Below are positions 31,526-41,261 of a stretch of DNA of 64,000 bases, piece after piece (the first letter of the stretch is position 1; the number at the start of each line of letters is the position of its first letter). Source of the DNA: Chryseobacterium gleum. Its GTDB lineage: Bacteria > Bacteroidota > Bacteroidia > Flavobacteriales_D > Crocinitomicaceae. The position numbers and the translations under genes are program-made. The notes below the pieces were generated by a model that was not told the DNA's origin, ran no database searches, and saw only the letters and a program-made list of their open reading frames with translations. Location: assembly GCA_945862165.1 (NCBI GenBank), contig CAMAXI010000007.1:1-64000 (forward strand), read 5' to 3'.

Positions 31526-31833
31526 TTATTTTAAGTTGTTTAATAGTTCATCTAATTGATCAAAGCGTGTTTCCCATAATTGTTGGAAAGGGGATAACCA
31601 ATCGGCAACTTCTTTCATTTTTTGAGTATTGAATTGGTAATAGATTTCTCTGCCTTGTTGTTTATGACTAACCAACTCACATTCTGCTAGTATTTTAATG
31701 TGTTTGGATACTGCTTGTCGACTGCTGTAAAATGTTCTTCTATTGCATTTGGTGTCATGGCATGAAGGGCTATTAACATTAAAATTGCTCTGCGTGTTGG
31801 GTCTGCAATGGCTTGAAATACATCTCTTCTCAT
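31526..31833 (-). pseudogene. ArsR-family HTH regulator, frameshifted
   Basis: [37 protein letters not shown] in one frame; [65 protein letters not shown] in another. Junction at about 31722-31728, consistent with a 1-nt deletion. Confidence 0.75.
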
Positions 31834-31849
31834 AGTTTTGTGTATAAAT

Positions 31850-31865
31850 GCAATTAATTGGTTGC
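31850..31865. promoter_or_regulatory. Candidate ArsR operator
   Basis: GCAATTAATTGGTTGC imperfect palindrome just upstream of the ArsR start. Confidence 0.35.
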
Positions 31866-31881
31866 GCAAAATAAAACACAC

Positions 31882-31925
31882 AAAAAATCCGCTCACCTAA
31901 TTATTGTCAACTAGTATGAGCGGAT
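31882..31925 (-). terminator. Intrinsic terminator downstream of the T9SS protein gene (31949..34402)
   Basis: Minus strand ATCCGCTCA...TGAGCGGAT (9-bp perfect arms, 21-nt loop) followed by TTTTTG. Confidence 0.7.
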
Positions 31926-31948
31926 AACGTTCGTTTTCTATTTCTTAC

Positions 31949-34402
31949 TTAATCAACAATGAATGGTTGTTGCGTTGAGAAATTACTATTTGTAAAATGA
32001 ATGATATAAGCTCCTTTCGTTAAATTTGGCAGGTTCAACTGTAGGTTAGCTGTTTGTTGCACTTCTGTTTCAAATTCACATTTACCTGCAACATTGTATA
32101 TTTTAAGCTTTGTAAGTTCATTTGTAATTTTAGTGTCCGGGAAACGAATCATTAATTTTTGTCCTGCGTGAATTGGGTTTGGGAACAATTCAAGTTGTGT
32201 AATTTCTGTTTCATTCAGAGAAGAAGTTCCGTTCACCATCACAGTTGTCGTTGCTAATTCGCTCCAACATTCTCCGTTACCTACTTTTAAATGGTACGCA
32301 CCAGCCTTAGCGTTATCTGCATTTAGAATTGTTGGATTTTGTTCAGAAGAACTGAAAGGATACACTCCCGTCCATTCGTATATAGCAGCAGTAGTTGAAG
32401 TCGATAAATGAATTGTTTGTCCTGTTGTGTATGGACCATCGTTTGAAATAGTTGGTGTTGCTGGTCTTACTTTCACTGTCACTAATACAGAATCCTTCGC
32501 ACTAACACATGCACCGTTAAATGCATATACTACGAAATAACCTGAATTTGAGGTGTGAATATTTTCAATAATAGGTGTACGAACATTGCTGCTAAAGTTG
32601 TTTGGACCTTTCCATTGGTATCCAGTTGCTCCAGCTACCGAACTAGCTTCTAAGTTTATTGTTTGTCCTTCACAGTTTATGGTGTTGTACAATTCCCCTG
32701 TATGGTTAATTGCAGTTGGTTTATTGAATACATCACAACAGTTTCTAACAATTAAGGTATGACTGTAAGTCGTATCTTTTGGGTTGCTAGAAATAACTCG
32801 TAAACGATAATGATTTCCTACAGGTAGGTTCGCAGGAATTGAAAGGGTAGATGTTCCCGTAAATGTTCCACTGCCCTCGATTGCTAGTGTATCAATATTT
32901 TTAGGCGTTTCGAAACTTCCTGAAGCATCACTTAATTGGATGATAGAAGTGTTTCCGCTGTTGAAAATTCCACGAACCGAGTAGTTCAATGTCACGTCAC
33001 TTCCTAAACAAAGCGTATCCGAAGGAGTCGTTAGCGTGATTTCGTTATCTAATAATTTAATCATCCAATAATCGATGGTACCTCTTGAATTTTGAGATTT
33101 ATGAGCCGAAATATTTGAACTAGATTGTCCACCTAGTAAAATTCCATTATCACTACAACGCGTTAGGGTATAGCAGTAATCACCATCATTTCCACCGTAG
33201 GTACCGTCCCAAATTTTTGTTCCGTCTGTATTTACTTTGACAACCCAGAAATCAAACCAACCCATTTTTGCTTGACTTTTTTCACCGATTGCATTGGATC
33301 CTGATGAAGTCGCGAAAAGGTAGGTTCCATCTGTATTTTGAAGTACTTCATCCACCGTTTCTTCGCCATCACCACCGAATGTTTTGTCCCAAGTCACAGC
33401 GCCAAGCGAATCAATTTTTACCAACCAGCTGTCGTTTGATCCTCGGCAACTATCTGTTTTTTCAAAACTTATTGGAGAGCGAGAGCCACCAGCAAGTAAG
33501 AAACCGCCGTCTAATGTTTGAACAGCTGCTTTGGCATCATCTAAGCCACTACCACCATATGCTTTATCCCATTTTTTTGTTCCGTTTTCAGTGATGCGAA
33601 TTGCCCAATAATCTGCGGCCCCCATGTTGTAGTCACCACGTAAATAATCTGATTTCTCACCTCCTGCATTTGAGTAGGTTGTTCCTAAGAGTAAGTATCC
33701 ACCTGTAGTACATTTTACGATTTTTCGTAAAAAATCGGAGCTATTACTTCCATAGGTTTTGTCCCAAACTTTTATCCCAGTTGAAGTGATTTTAATGATC
33801 CAATAATCTGTTCTTAAATCTATATCTCGATTTTCTTCGGTTTTGTCTCCTGAAATACGAGAATCAGATTCACCACCCAATAAGAATCCACCATCCGGAG
33901 TTTCTACGATTGACCTTAAATCTTCATCGCGAGAACCTCCGAAAGATGCGTCCCATTGTTTAACGCCATTTGCATTGATTTTGATGACCCAATAGTCTTT
34001 TCCACCATTACCAGTTTGACTTTTATCGCCTGAAATATCCGAATCCGAATATCCACCTAGTAGGAATCCACCATCACTTGTTTCTATTACTGTTCGACAA
34101 AAATCTGTATATCTTCCACCATAGGTTTTATCCCAAATTTTTTGACCTAGTTTATTTGTTTTAACTACCCAGAAATCGACAAACCCCGTTTGACCTTTTT
34201 TGTCTTCTGTTTTATCTCCTGAAATACCTGAATAGGATAACCCAACGAATAAATAATTTTTATCTGAGGTTTCGATTACTTTGTACCCCGCATCTGCATC
34301 AGAACCACCGAAGGTTGCGTCCCATAATTTATTGGGTCTTGTTTGAGCAATCAAGGAGTTTACGGTAATAAGTAAACAGAAAATGGTGATAGTGAATTTC
34401 AT
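31949..34402 (-). CDS. Secreted repeat protein with T9SS type A C-terminal sorting domain
   Basis: Signal peptide; ~7 repeats of ~60 aa (WDKTYGGS..D.....V.T.DGGFLLGG.S.S..SGDKS....G..DYWVIKI); Ig-like region; LELFPNPIHAGQKLMIRF...YIIHFTNSNFSTQQPFIVD. Confidence 0.85.
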   Translation of the reverse strand: MKFTITIFCLLITVNSLIAQTRPNKLWDATFGGSDADAGYKVIETSDKNYLFVGLSYSGISGDKTEDKKGQTGFVDFWVVKTNKLGQKIWDKTYGGRYTDFCRTVIETSDGGFLLGGYSDSDISGDKSQTGNGGKDYWVIKINANGVKQWDASFGGSRDEDLRSIVETPDGGFLLGGESDSRISGDKTEENRDIDLRTDYWIIKITSTGIKVWDKTYGSNSSDFLRKIVKCTTGGYLLLGTTYSNAGGEKSDYLRGDYNMGAADYWAIRITENGTKKWDKAYGGSGLDDAKAAVQTLDGGFLLAGGSRSPISFEKTDSCRGSNDSWLVKIDSLGAVTWDKTFGGDGEETVDEVLQNTDGTYLFATSSGSNAIGEKSQAKMGWFDFWVVKVNTDGTKIWDGTYGGNDGDYCYTLTRCSDNGILLGGQSSSNISAHKSQNSRGTIDYWMIKLLDNEITLTTPSDTLCLGSDVTLNYSVRGIFNSGNTSIIQLSDASGSFETPKNIDTLAIEGSGTFTGTSTLSIPANLPVGNHYRLRVISSNPKDTTYSHTLIVRNCCDVFNKPTAINHTGELYNTINCEGQTINLEASSVAGATGYQWKGPNNFSSNVRTPIIENIHTSNSGYFVVYAFNGACVSAKDSVLVTVKVRPATPTISNDGPYTTGQTIHLSTSTTAAIYEWTGVYPFSSSEQNPTILNADNAKAGAYHLKVGNGECWSELATTTVMVNGTSSLNETEITQLELFPNPIHAGQKLMIRFPDTKITNELTKLKIYNVAGKCEFETEVQQTANLQLNLPNLTKGAYIIHFTNSNFSTQQPFIVD

Positions 34403-34573
34403 AGCAAAATGATTAAAGTTTTGACAAAGATAATTTTTCCATCGAAAATAATCTTTATTTATCGGGAATTAGACTTCTTTCATCGATTAACAATTGAATA
34501 GCAGTTCGCTTCCACGATACATTTACAATAAATTACTAATTTTGGTGTAATGGACAAAAAGTAGGCTGTTTTT

Positions 34574-34676
34574 TTTCTGTGAACGCTTTCCAAACTGTTT
34601 CTAATGGTGCATTGAATTCTCGGGATACCAAAATTGATTTTTCTTGAAAATCTTTTTTGACAGTTGTTTTATGCAT
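34574..34676 (-). pseudogene. Truncated SRPBCC 5' fragment (direct repeat copy 2)
   Basis: Encodes MHKTTVKKDFQEKSILVSREFNAPLETVWKAFTEKK..., then homology stops; 82 bp identical to 31404-31485. Confidence 0.92.
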
Positions 34677-34695
34677 TTGCTAGCATTTATTTCTG

Positions 34696-34731
34696 TTAAA
34701 CTATTCAATACTTTTAAACTGTTGAATAGTT
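34696..34731. promoter_or_regulatory. Operator-like inverted repeat upstream of the SRPBCC remnant
   Basis: AACTATTCAA-N13-TTGAATAGTT perfect 10-bp arms; also direct repeats TTAAACTATTCAATA / TTAAACTGTTGAATA at 18-bp period. Confidence 0.45.
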
Positions 34732-34746
34732 ATATATGTATTTAGA

Positions 34747-35211
34747 TTAGTTATTTACGCGTTTCATCGGTGAAGTCCGACAAATCTCATATAAAACATC
34801 GAGTAAAGCTTCCGCTTGTTTTGGTGGAAACATGGAAACCAATTCTTTCTGGATTCCGTCATAATAAATCTTTAGTGTAATTAACGAGCCGTCGCAGCAT
34901 TTTACGCCATTAAACGTAAGGCTACTTACGTCACTTTTTCGGAAGTTTTTTATGAATTTTTTATACATTTTACGGCTCAATTTTCCGGTGAAGTAGCCAA
35001 TTTTGGTAGAATCTAGTTCACGCGAATTACTATTTGCAAGAAATACCGTTTCCGCATGAAGTTTAAAGGTTTTATCTGCTTTTAATTCGAGGTGATATAC
35101 AGGACAAGTTCCAAAACAATACGAAGTTTGGAAGGTGATTTTTTCGAAGATTTGAGTTCGTCCAAGTTGCGCGAATAAGCCTAACACGATAATTAATAGG
35201 TATTTTTTCAT
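34747..35211 (-). CDS. DUF6438-like secreted protein
   Basis: Signal peptide; FEKITFQTSYCFGTCPVYHLELKADKTFKLHAETVF. Confidence 0.7.
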   Translation of the reverse strand: MKKYLLIIVLGLFAQLGRTQIFEKITFQTSYCFGTCPVYHLELKADKTFKLHAETVFLANSNSRELDSTKIGYFTGKLSRKMYKKFIKNFRKSDVSSLTFNGVKCCDGSLITLKIYYDGIQKELVSMFPPKQAEALLDVLYEICRTSPMKRVNN

Positions 35212-35299
35212 ACTGGTCTAACGAATTTAAAATGGATTCTTATTTCAAATGTAGAAATTAATTAAACGATTTTTGCTACGTATAATTTTTATTTTTTTT

Positions 35300-35328
35300 C
35301 CACCTTTTTCCATTGCCCAAAAAGGTGG
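35300..35328. repeat. Short hairpin
   Basis: CCACCTTTTT-CCATTGCCC-AAAAAGGTGG perfect 10-bp arms. Confidence 0.7.
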
Positions 35329-35336
35329 AGCCAAAA

Positions 35337-35511
35337 AGTCTAGGCCTCTAGGAAGTAACTTTGAAAATTACGTTTAATTCACTGTCTGCACCCAAACTCA
35401 CAAACGCCTTTTGCTGATTTTTTTATTAAAAATCAGAAGGCTGGGTTCAAACAAGGGTTTGACAACGTGCATTTAAACTTATTTTCTACTGTAACTTCCT
35501 AAATGGCCATT
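35337..35511. repeat. Long imperfect inverted-repeat element
   Basis: Left arm TAGGAAGTAACTTTGAAAATTACGTTTAA...GCCTTTTGCTGATTTTT aligns with the reverse complement of the right arm TAGGAAGTTACAGTAGAAAATAAGTTTAA...AGCCTTCTGATTTTT. Confidence 0.7.
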
Positions 35512-35607
35512 TTATTGCTTCGAAAAGAATTTTTTGTTCCTTAAACTAATTCATTCTTGTTTGCTATAGTTGATAATCCATAAAAACATAGTAACTTGAC
35601 ATCAATT

Positions 35608-36846
35608 ATGAAATTTACAGAATTACAATTACACGAGAGTATCCTTGAAGCGATCTCTCACATGGGGTTTGAAAATGCGACTCCAATACAAGAAAAAGCT
35701 ATTCCTACCATTCTTGAAAATAAAGATTTGATTGCTTGTGCACAGACAGGTACAGGAAAAACAGCAGCGTTTATTTTGCCGATTTTAAATAAATTAGTTG
35801 GAAAAGAAGATACAACCATCGATACATTAATCATTGTTCCTACACGGGAATTAGCCATCCAAATTGAGCAAGAAATACAAGGTTTATCGTATTTTGTTTC
35901 GGTAGGTTCACAAGCAGTTTATGGTGGAACAGATGGAAAAGACTGGGACATTCAGAAAGATGCATTAAAAAATGGAACGGATATTATTGTTGCTACACCC
36001 GGAAAATTACTTTCCCATCTAAAAATGGGGTATGTGAATTTTAAACATGTAAAACACTTAGTGTTAGACGAGGCCGATAAAATGTTAGATATGGGATTCA
36101 CGGAGGATTTAGAGCAAATTTTCTCGTATTTACCAGCCAAAAAACAAACCTTGTTATTTAGTGCTACGATGGCTCCAAAAATTCGGACACTTGCGACTAA
36201 AATTTTACATGAGCCAGAAGAAATTACCTTATCTATTTCAAAGCCTGCGCCGGGTGTTTCTCAAAATTTGTATTTGACATTTGATAATCAGAAGATTCCG
36301 GTAATAAAACATATTTTGGAATCACGACCTGAATACACAAGCATCATTATTTTTACTTCTTCGAAAAGCAAAGTTTCGGAAATAGTGCATGGTTTACGCA
36401 AAGCAGGATTCAAATCGCAAGGGATTTCTTCCAATTTGACGCAGACTGAACGCGAAGAAGTATTGATTGGTTTTCGATCTAAACGTATTCGTATTTTAGT
36501 AGCTACGGATGTGATGAGTCGCGGAATTGATATCAAAGAAATCAACATGGTTATTAATTACGATGCCCCACATGATGCGGAAGATTATGTACATCGAATT
36601 GGGAGAACAGCGCGTGCAAATACGAAAGGTGAGGCGTATACCTTAATCAATGAGAAAGACATGTTACGTATGCAAAACATCGAGAAATTGATTGAAGCAG
36701 AAATCCCACGTTGTATATTACCAGAAGCGTTAGGAGCAGGACCGGAATGGAAAGTGTCCGCTGGTGGATTTAAGCGAAAAAAGAAAAGTAGTTCTTGGAA
36801 GAAGAAAAAGAAACCCGAAGTAACTGTTAGTTCCGAATTAAAATAA
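35608..36846 (+). CDS. DEAD/DEAH-box RNA helicase
   Basis: Q-motif, AQTGTGKTAA, VPTRELAIQ, VLDEADKMLDMGF, SATMAPK, HRIGRTAR; Lys-rich C-terminus. Start at MKFTEL. Confidence 0.95.
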   Translation: MKFTELQLHESILEAISHMGFENATPIQEKAIPTILENKDLIACAQTGTGKTAAFILPILNKLVGKEDTTIDTLIIVPTRELAIQIEQEIQGLSYFVSVGSQAVYGGTDGKDWDIQKDALKNGTDIIVATPGKLLSHLKMGYVNFKHVKHLVLDEADKMLDMGFTEDLEQIFSYLPAKKQTLLFSATMAPKIRTLATKILHEPEEITLSISKPAPGVSQNLYLTFDNQKIPVIKHILESRPEYTSIIIFTSSKSKVSEIVHGLRKAGFKSQGISSNLTQTEREEVLIGFRSKRIRILVATDVMSRGIDIKEINMVINYDAPHDAEDYVHRIGRTARANTKGEAYTLINEKDMLRMQNIEKLIEAEIPRCILPEALGAGPEWKVSAGGFKRKKKSSSWKKKKKPEVTVSSELK

Positions 36847-36847
36847 T

Positions 36848-37486
36848 CTAAACATCAAAACCAAGGATAAATTTGGAACTATATAACTCTTTAACCAGAT
36901 TTTCATGATTTTGTGCTCTTCCTTGTATGGAAAAAACACAGGAATGCATGTTTTGGTTTTTGGTTTTTTTGGTGATTGACATCGTTAAATCGTAGTTTTT
37001 TATCAAGATTAATAGATCTTCTAGGTCAAATTCATTGGAATGAACAAAGGTGATATTGTATGTTTCAACTTTATTGGAGCGTTCAATTAAGCGTTGTATC
37101 CAGGTAAAACTGAGCAAAACAATCATTACAATAATTAGCGCGGCAAATGCGAATTCATACCTACCTATTCCGATGGCCATTCCGATGGCTGCGGAAATCC
37201 AGATGGTTGTTGCGGTAGTTAATCCCTTGACGTTCATTCCTTCCCGGAAAATTGCACCCGCACCTAAAAAACCGATACCAGTAACGATATTGGATGCTAC
37301 CCTGCCATCGTTGCTTATATAATTGGAAATCATAGTGAATAGGGTAGAGCCTACTGTAATTAAAATAACCGTTCTGAATCCTGCGGCCTTACTTTTATAT
37401 TCTCTTTCTGCGCCGATAATTGCACCAGCGAATAATGCAACCAAAAGTTTTGTTATTTCTTCGACGAATAAGTGGTTTCCAAACAT
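36848..37486 (-). CDS. MgtC/SapB family protein
   Basis: ALFAGAIIGAEREYKSKAAGFRTVILITVGSTLFTMIS; VTGIGFLGAGAIFREGMNVKGLTTATTIWISAAIGMAIG. Confidence 0.92.
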   Translation of the reverse strand: MFGNHLFVEEITKLLVALFAGAIIGAEREYKSKAAGFRTVILITVGSTLFTMISNYISNDGRVASNIVTGIGFLGAGAIFREGMNVKGLTTATTIWISAAIGMAIGIGRYEFAFAALIIVMIVLLSFTWIQRLIERSNKVETYNITFVHSNEFDLEDLLILIKNYDLTMSITKKTKNQNMHSCVFSIQGRAQNHENLVKELYSSKFILGFDV

Positions 37487-37667
37487 GTTTTTTTTGATTA
37501 ATATACGTATAAATGTTTTAATTCAATTTTCTTTTGGATGAAAATAAGATCTAATTTTCGGATAAAGTAACGATACCGATCGTCTTCATTGGGTACATGG
37601 AAATTTAGTTGTTTTTTATAAGCGATTTTAATTCAATCATTTTACAAAAAAAATTGCTTGAATAATT

Positions 37668-37698
37668 TGTTTTAATCGGAACATTTATTGTAACTTTA
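37668..37698 (+). promoter_or_regulatory. Candidate Bacteroidota-type promoter of the HU gene
   Basis: TTG (37668-37670) - N20 - TAACTTTA (37691-37698), close to TTG/TAnnTTTG. Confidence 0.35.
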
Positions 37699-37719
37699 TT
37701 TTACAAAAAACTATAACCT

Positions 37720-37992
37720 ATGAACAAACAAGAATTAATTGATGCAATCTCAGCTGAGTCTGGATTGACTAAAACAGATGCTACAAAAGCATTAAACGCA
37801 CTTGTAAACGCAACTTCTACTGCATTGAAAAGTGGAGATAAATTATCTTTAGTTGGATTTGGATCTTTCTCTGTTTCTAAAAGAGAAGCAAGAACAGGAC
37901 GTAACCCACAAACAGGTAAAGAAATTCAAATTGCTGCTAAGAATGTTGTTAAGTTCAAAGCTGGTTCTGAATTAGAAGCAAACGTGAACTAA
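37720..37992 (+). CDS. HU family DNA-binding protein
   Basis: MNKQELIDAISAESGLTKTDATKALNALVNATSTALKSGDKLSLVGFGSFSVSKREARTGRNPQTGKEIQI. Confidence 0.96.
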   Translation: MNKQELIDAISAESGLTKTDATKALNALVNATSTALKSGDKLSLVGFGSFSVSKREARTGRNPQTGKEIQIAAKNVVKFKAGSELEANVN

Positions 37993-38015
37993 TTATAGGT
38001 TTTCTTTGAAAGAAG

Positions 38016-38050
38016 AAAGGTTGATTCAGAGATGAGTCAACCTTTTTTTT
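38016..38050 (+). terminator. Intrinsic terminator of the HU gene
   Basis: AAAGGTTGA...TCAACCTTTTTTTT. Confidence 0.75.
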
Positions 38051-38321
38051 GTTTCTTGGGTTTGGGTAGGAGTTTATTTTTTCTCAAATCCCATAATTAG
38101 GAAAGGAATTATTAAAACGAGAGTATATAGTTTCGTTATAAATTTATTATTTCATCTAATAAAACTGAATCTTTTTGGAAATCCCAAACCGTACTTTTTA
38201 AAACCTTTTCATTTAATCGAAGCATTAATCAATAAAGTTTGTTGTTTTAACTTTTTCATACAACTATCTTACGACAGTAAATCAACAATAATTTTTCAAC
38301 CATTACATTCTATCATAAATT

Positions 38322-39092
38322 TTAAGGATAAAATCTAACTTTCACTTTATACTTACCTTTATAAGTTTTACAAGGTGTTGATTCAAGTAGTCCATCTTGA
38401 TATCTTTTGTTTTGTGAAATAAACTCACCTTCTACAAAATAATATTTATTCATATTTTCTTTATCAAATTGAACAGGACCAACGTATGTTATGTTATTAT
38501 AAAAGTTTTGATTGTTTTTATTCTTTTGATTTGCGTTAAAATAAGTTGCGTCAAAGGAATGTGAATCATCTATTCCTGGGAAATCACCATACATGTGATT
38601 TAATTGATAATAAAAATAGTCGTTATTAAATAAACATAATTCTCCTCCTATAGTGTCTAAACTAGAAGAGCTTCCACTACCATCTGAATTTACTGTATAT
38701 AGAGTTTTATCTTTAAATACAAAACCATTATCATTATAATATGTTCCAAACAATGCTTTTTTACCAGTAGTAAGTCCCTTGATATGAGGAGGTAAAGCTA
38801 AATATAGAATTGGAATTTTTAACTGACTTTGTGTTATTGAATCTTTTGTATTATTAGTTTTGTTATTTAAAAAGTTAATTTGATAAATATATGGTGAATA
38901 TTTATTAATAAGGTCAGGTATAATTAGAATTTTACTACTTAAAGCAATATTAAAAGTATCAGATTTAACTCCATCATTAAGAATTAAATATTGTTCAGAT
39001 TGTGTTGACGAATTAATACTGTTTTCTTTTTTACATGACACTAACCAAGAAAATGTAAAAAACAGAAAACATAAAATATATATATTTTTCAT
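38322..39092 (-). CDS. Putative lipoprotein, unknown function
   Basis: MKNIYILCFLFFTFSWLVSCKKENS lipobox. Confidence 0.65.
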   Translation of the reverse strand: MKNIYILCFLFFTFSWLVSCKKENSINSSTQSEQYLILNDGVKSDTFNIALSSKILIIPDLINKYSPYIYQINFLNNKTNNTKDSITQSQLKIPILYLALPPHIKGLTTGKKALFGTYYNDNGFVFKDKTLYTVNSDGSGSSSSLDTIGGELCLFNNDYFYYQLNHMYGDFPGIDDSHSFDATYFNANQKNKNNQNFYNNITYVGPVQFDKENMNKYYFVEGEFISQNKRYQDGLLESTPCKTYKGKYKVKVRFYP

Positions 39093-39159
39093 TGTTATTT
39101 TTTATTTTTGAAATATAAAATAGGCTATAATATTTTTTATATAGCCTATTTAGATTTAT

Positions 39160-39717
39160 TTAAAATTGATAACCAACTTTCCAATTAAATTCTATTGGTA
39201 ATCCAGTTGTTAAAAACCAACCAACGCCACCAGCAATATCATTTACTGAGGATGACAAAGCGTCTGTTGTTATTTTGTAATCATAAGTAGGTGTTGTAAA
39301 AAATCTCACTCCAAAATATGGTTCAATCGTAAAATGATTAGCAACTAAAAATTTATACCCACAACCTAAACCACCACCAAACACAGAGGAACGTGTATTG
39401 GAATATAAATCTGGATTAATGTCAGCAGTTGTTAAATTTCCGTAGCCTAATTTAAACTGACCGAAAAAACCATCATCATTTCCATTTTTGCCATACACTC
39501 TAACAAAAGGTTCAATTATTGGTCCTTGCCAATTTGCAAAATACCAATTCATATTTGCCCCTAAAGTAAACTGTTTATTCAATGGCATTTCATACTGAAT
39601 TCTTGCTTTAGGATTAAGTAATCCAAATCCAGCAGATCCGTTTCCTTTCCAACTTTGTGCTTTAGCGGATGACAAAGCCAACAAAATTGTTGAAACTGTA
39701 AAAATTAACTTTTTCAT
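39160..39717 (-). CDS. Outer-membrane beta-barrel protein, unknown function
   Basis: Signal peptide, alternating beta-strand pattern, C-terminal aromatic residue (WKVGYQF). Confidence 0.65.
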   Translation of the reverse strand: MKKLIFTVSTILLALSSAKAQSWKGNGSAGFGLLNPKARIQYEMPLNKQFTLGANMNWYFANWQGPIIEPFVRVYGKNGNDDGFFGQFKLGYGNLTTADINPDLYSNTRSSVFGGGLGCGYKFLVANHFTIEPYFGVRFFTTPTYDYKITTDALSSSVNDIAGGVGWFLTTGLPIEFNWKVGYQF

Positions 39718-39740
39718 TTTATTTTCGATTTTAAGATTAC

Positions 39741-41261
39741 TTATTGAAGTACAATTTTTCTTGTGTCTTTCACAATTTGGTTTCCATCCATTATTTGAAC
39801 AGTATAAACTCCTCTTGCTCCAAATTGTGAAGTATTGATAGTAAACAATTGTTGATTTATTAAAGAAGAGAAAACAGATTTTCCTAATGCATCAGTTATT
39901 TTGATTGTGCTTCCAGATAATTGAGTAAAGTCTCCAGTATTTATATAGATAATATCACTTGTTGGATTTGGATAAATTTTAATCTCTGTTGTACCAATTA
40001 TATTATTTAACCCAGCAAAATGTGCTTTGATAATAAGGGTATCCGTTACACTTATATGAGTTGTTATAGTATCATACTTTGTAGAGCTACAAACGATTCC
40101 AGTTGTATCAAAAACAATTGTTGAACGAGTTGCTGAACCACTACAATTATTTGAATTCGTATAGTTATAAGTTATGGTTTTATTCCCTAATCCAGCTAAC
40201 TTAGGATTAAAACTTGTACCACTAATCCCAGAGCCTATATATGTTCCACCACTTGGTGTTCCTACTAATGTAATTGCATTTGAATTATTATTAATAAATG
40301 CATTTAATGAAGCTAAACTTACAATAGGATTTGGATTAACTGTAACGTTGGTAATTGAACTTGTCGTACTACAAGTACCATCAATTATTTTTACAGTGTA
40401 ATTTCCAGAAATATTTGAAGTATAAGAACTTGTTGAAGCATTATTTATTTGAATGTTATTACTAAACCATTCATAAGTATAACCTGCTCCCATTGAAGTA
40501 TTTAGAGTAACCGAATTGCCTTCACAAAAAGTTGTTGAACTTTGGTGAGCGATAGTAGCTATTGGATTAGTACAACTTTTGAAAAGTGCCGTTATTTCTT
40601 CTTGGGCTAAAGCTCGGCTGTAAATACCAATATCATCAAGCTTACCATTTAAAAAAAATGAATTCGGTGAACTTGCTCCAAAAAATATAAAATTAGAAGG
40701 ATTTAATGGTTCAAGTATAGTTTTTGAACCTAAATTGATTCCATTCAAATAGTAAGTAACCAGATTTTTACTTTTAACTATTACATAATGAAACCAATTT
40801 TGAGAATTCGTAAAATAACCCGAATGATTCCAACCTATGGAAGAACTTAGTGTTAAAAACTCCAATCCATTGTGGATATAATCAACACCTCCATTTCCAA
40901 TACCGATACCATTACTATTTACATTATCGTCACGACCGATCTGGGCATAGCAACCTCCTTGGGTGTTGTTTAGATATATCCAACAAGATATTGATACTGT
41001 ATCTATTTGAGCTATATCACTAGAACATTGAATGTAATTGCTTACACCATCAAAACTATATGCACTATTCGCTTTACCATTTCTATCAATAGTCAACGTA
41101 GCTCCATTCACTGTGCCATTATTTCCATTTCCAGATTCATCATAGGCATTACCATTGAAAGGCCACCAACCGATTAATCCATTCTTAGGTATATAAGAAG
41201 GAGTTTGTGCAATTATACTACTACCCAGTAATAGTGATAATATTAAGATTTTTATTTTCAT
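39741..41261 (-). CDS. LamG-like domain protein with Ig-like region and T9SS type A sorting domain
   Basis: GLIGWWPFNGNAYDESGNGNNGTVNGATLTIDRNGKANSAYSFDGVSNYI; C-term IKIYPNPTSDIIYINTG...GVYTVQIMDGNQIVKDTRKIVLQ. Confidence 0.88.
   Translation of the reverse strand: MKIKILILSLLLGSSIIAQTPSYIPKNGLIGWWPFNGNAYDESGNGNNGTVNGATLTIDRNGKANSAYSFDGVSNYIQCSSDIAQIDTVSISCWIYLNNTQGGCYAQIGRDDNVNSNGIGIGNGGVDYIHNGLEFLTLSSSIGWNHSGYFTNSQNWFHYVIVKSKNLVTYYLNGINLGSKTILEPLNPSNFIFFGASSPNSFFLNGKLDDIGIYSRALAQEEITALFKSCTNPIATIAHQSSTTFCEGNSVTLNTSMGAGYTYEWFSNNIQINNASTSSYTSNISGNYTVKIIDGTCSTTSSITNVTVNPNPIVSLASLNAFINNNSNAITLVGTPSGGTYIGSGISGTSFNPKLAGLGNKTITYNYTNSNNCSGSATRSTIVFDTTGIVCSSTKYDTITTHISVTDTLIIKAHFAGLNNIIGTTEIKIYPNPTSDIIYINTGDFTQLSGSTIKITDALGKSVFSSLINQQLFTINTSQFGARGVYTVQIMDGNQIVKDTRKIVLQ

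Noticed and set aside
33268-33594. 108-aa plus-strand ORF antisense to the T9SS repeat protein
   Set aside because: Low-complexity His/Phe-rich antisense translation of the repeat units.
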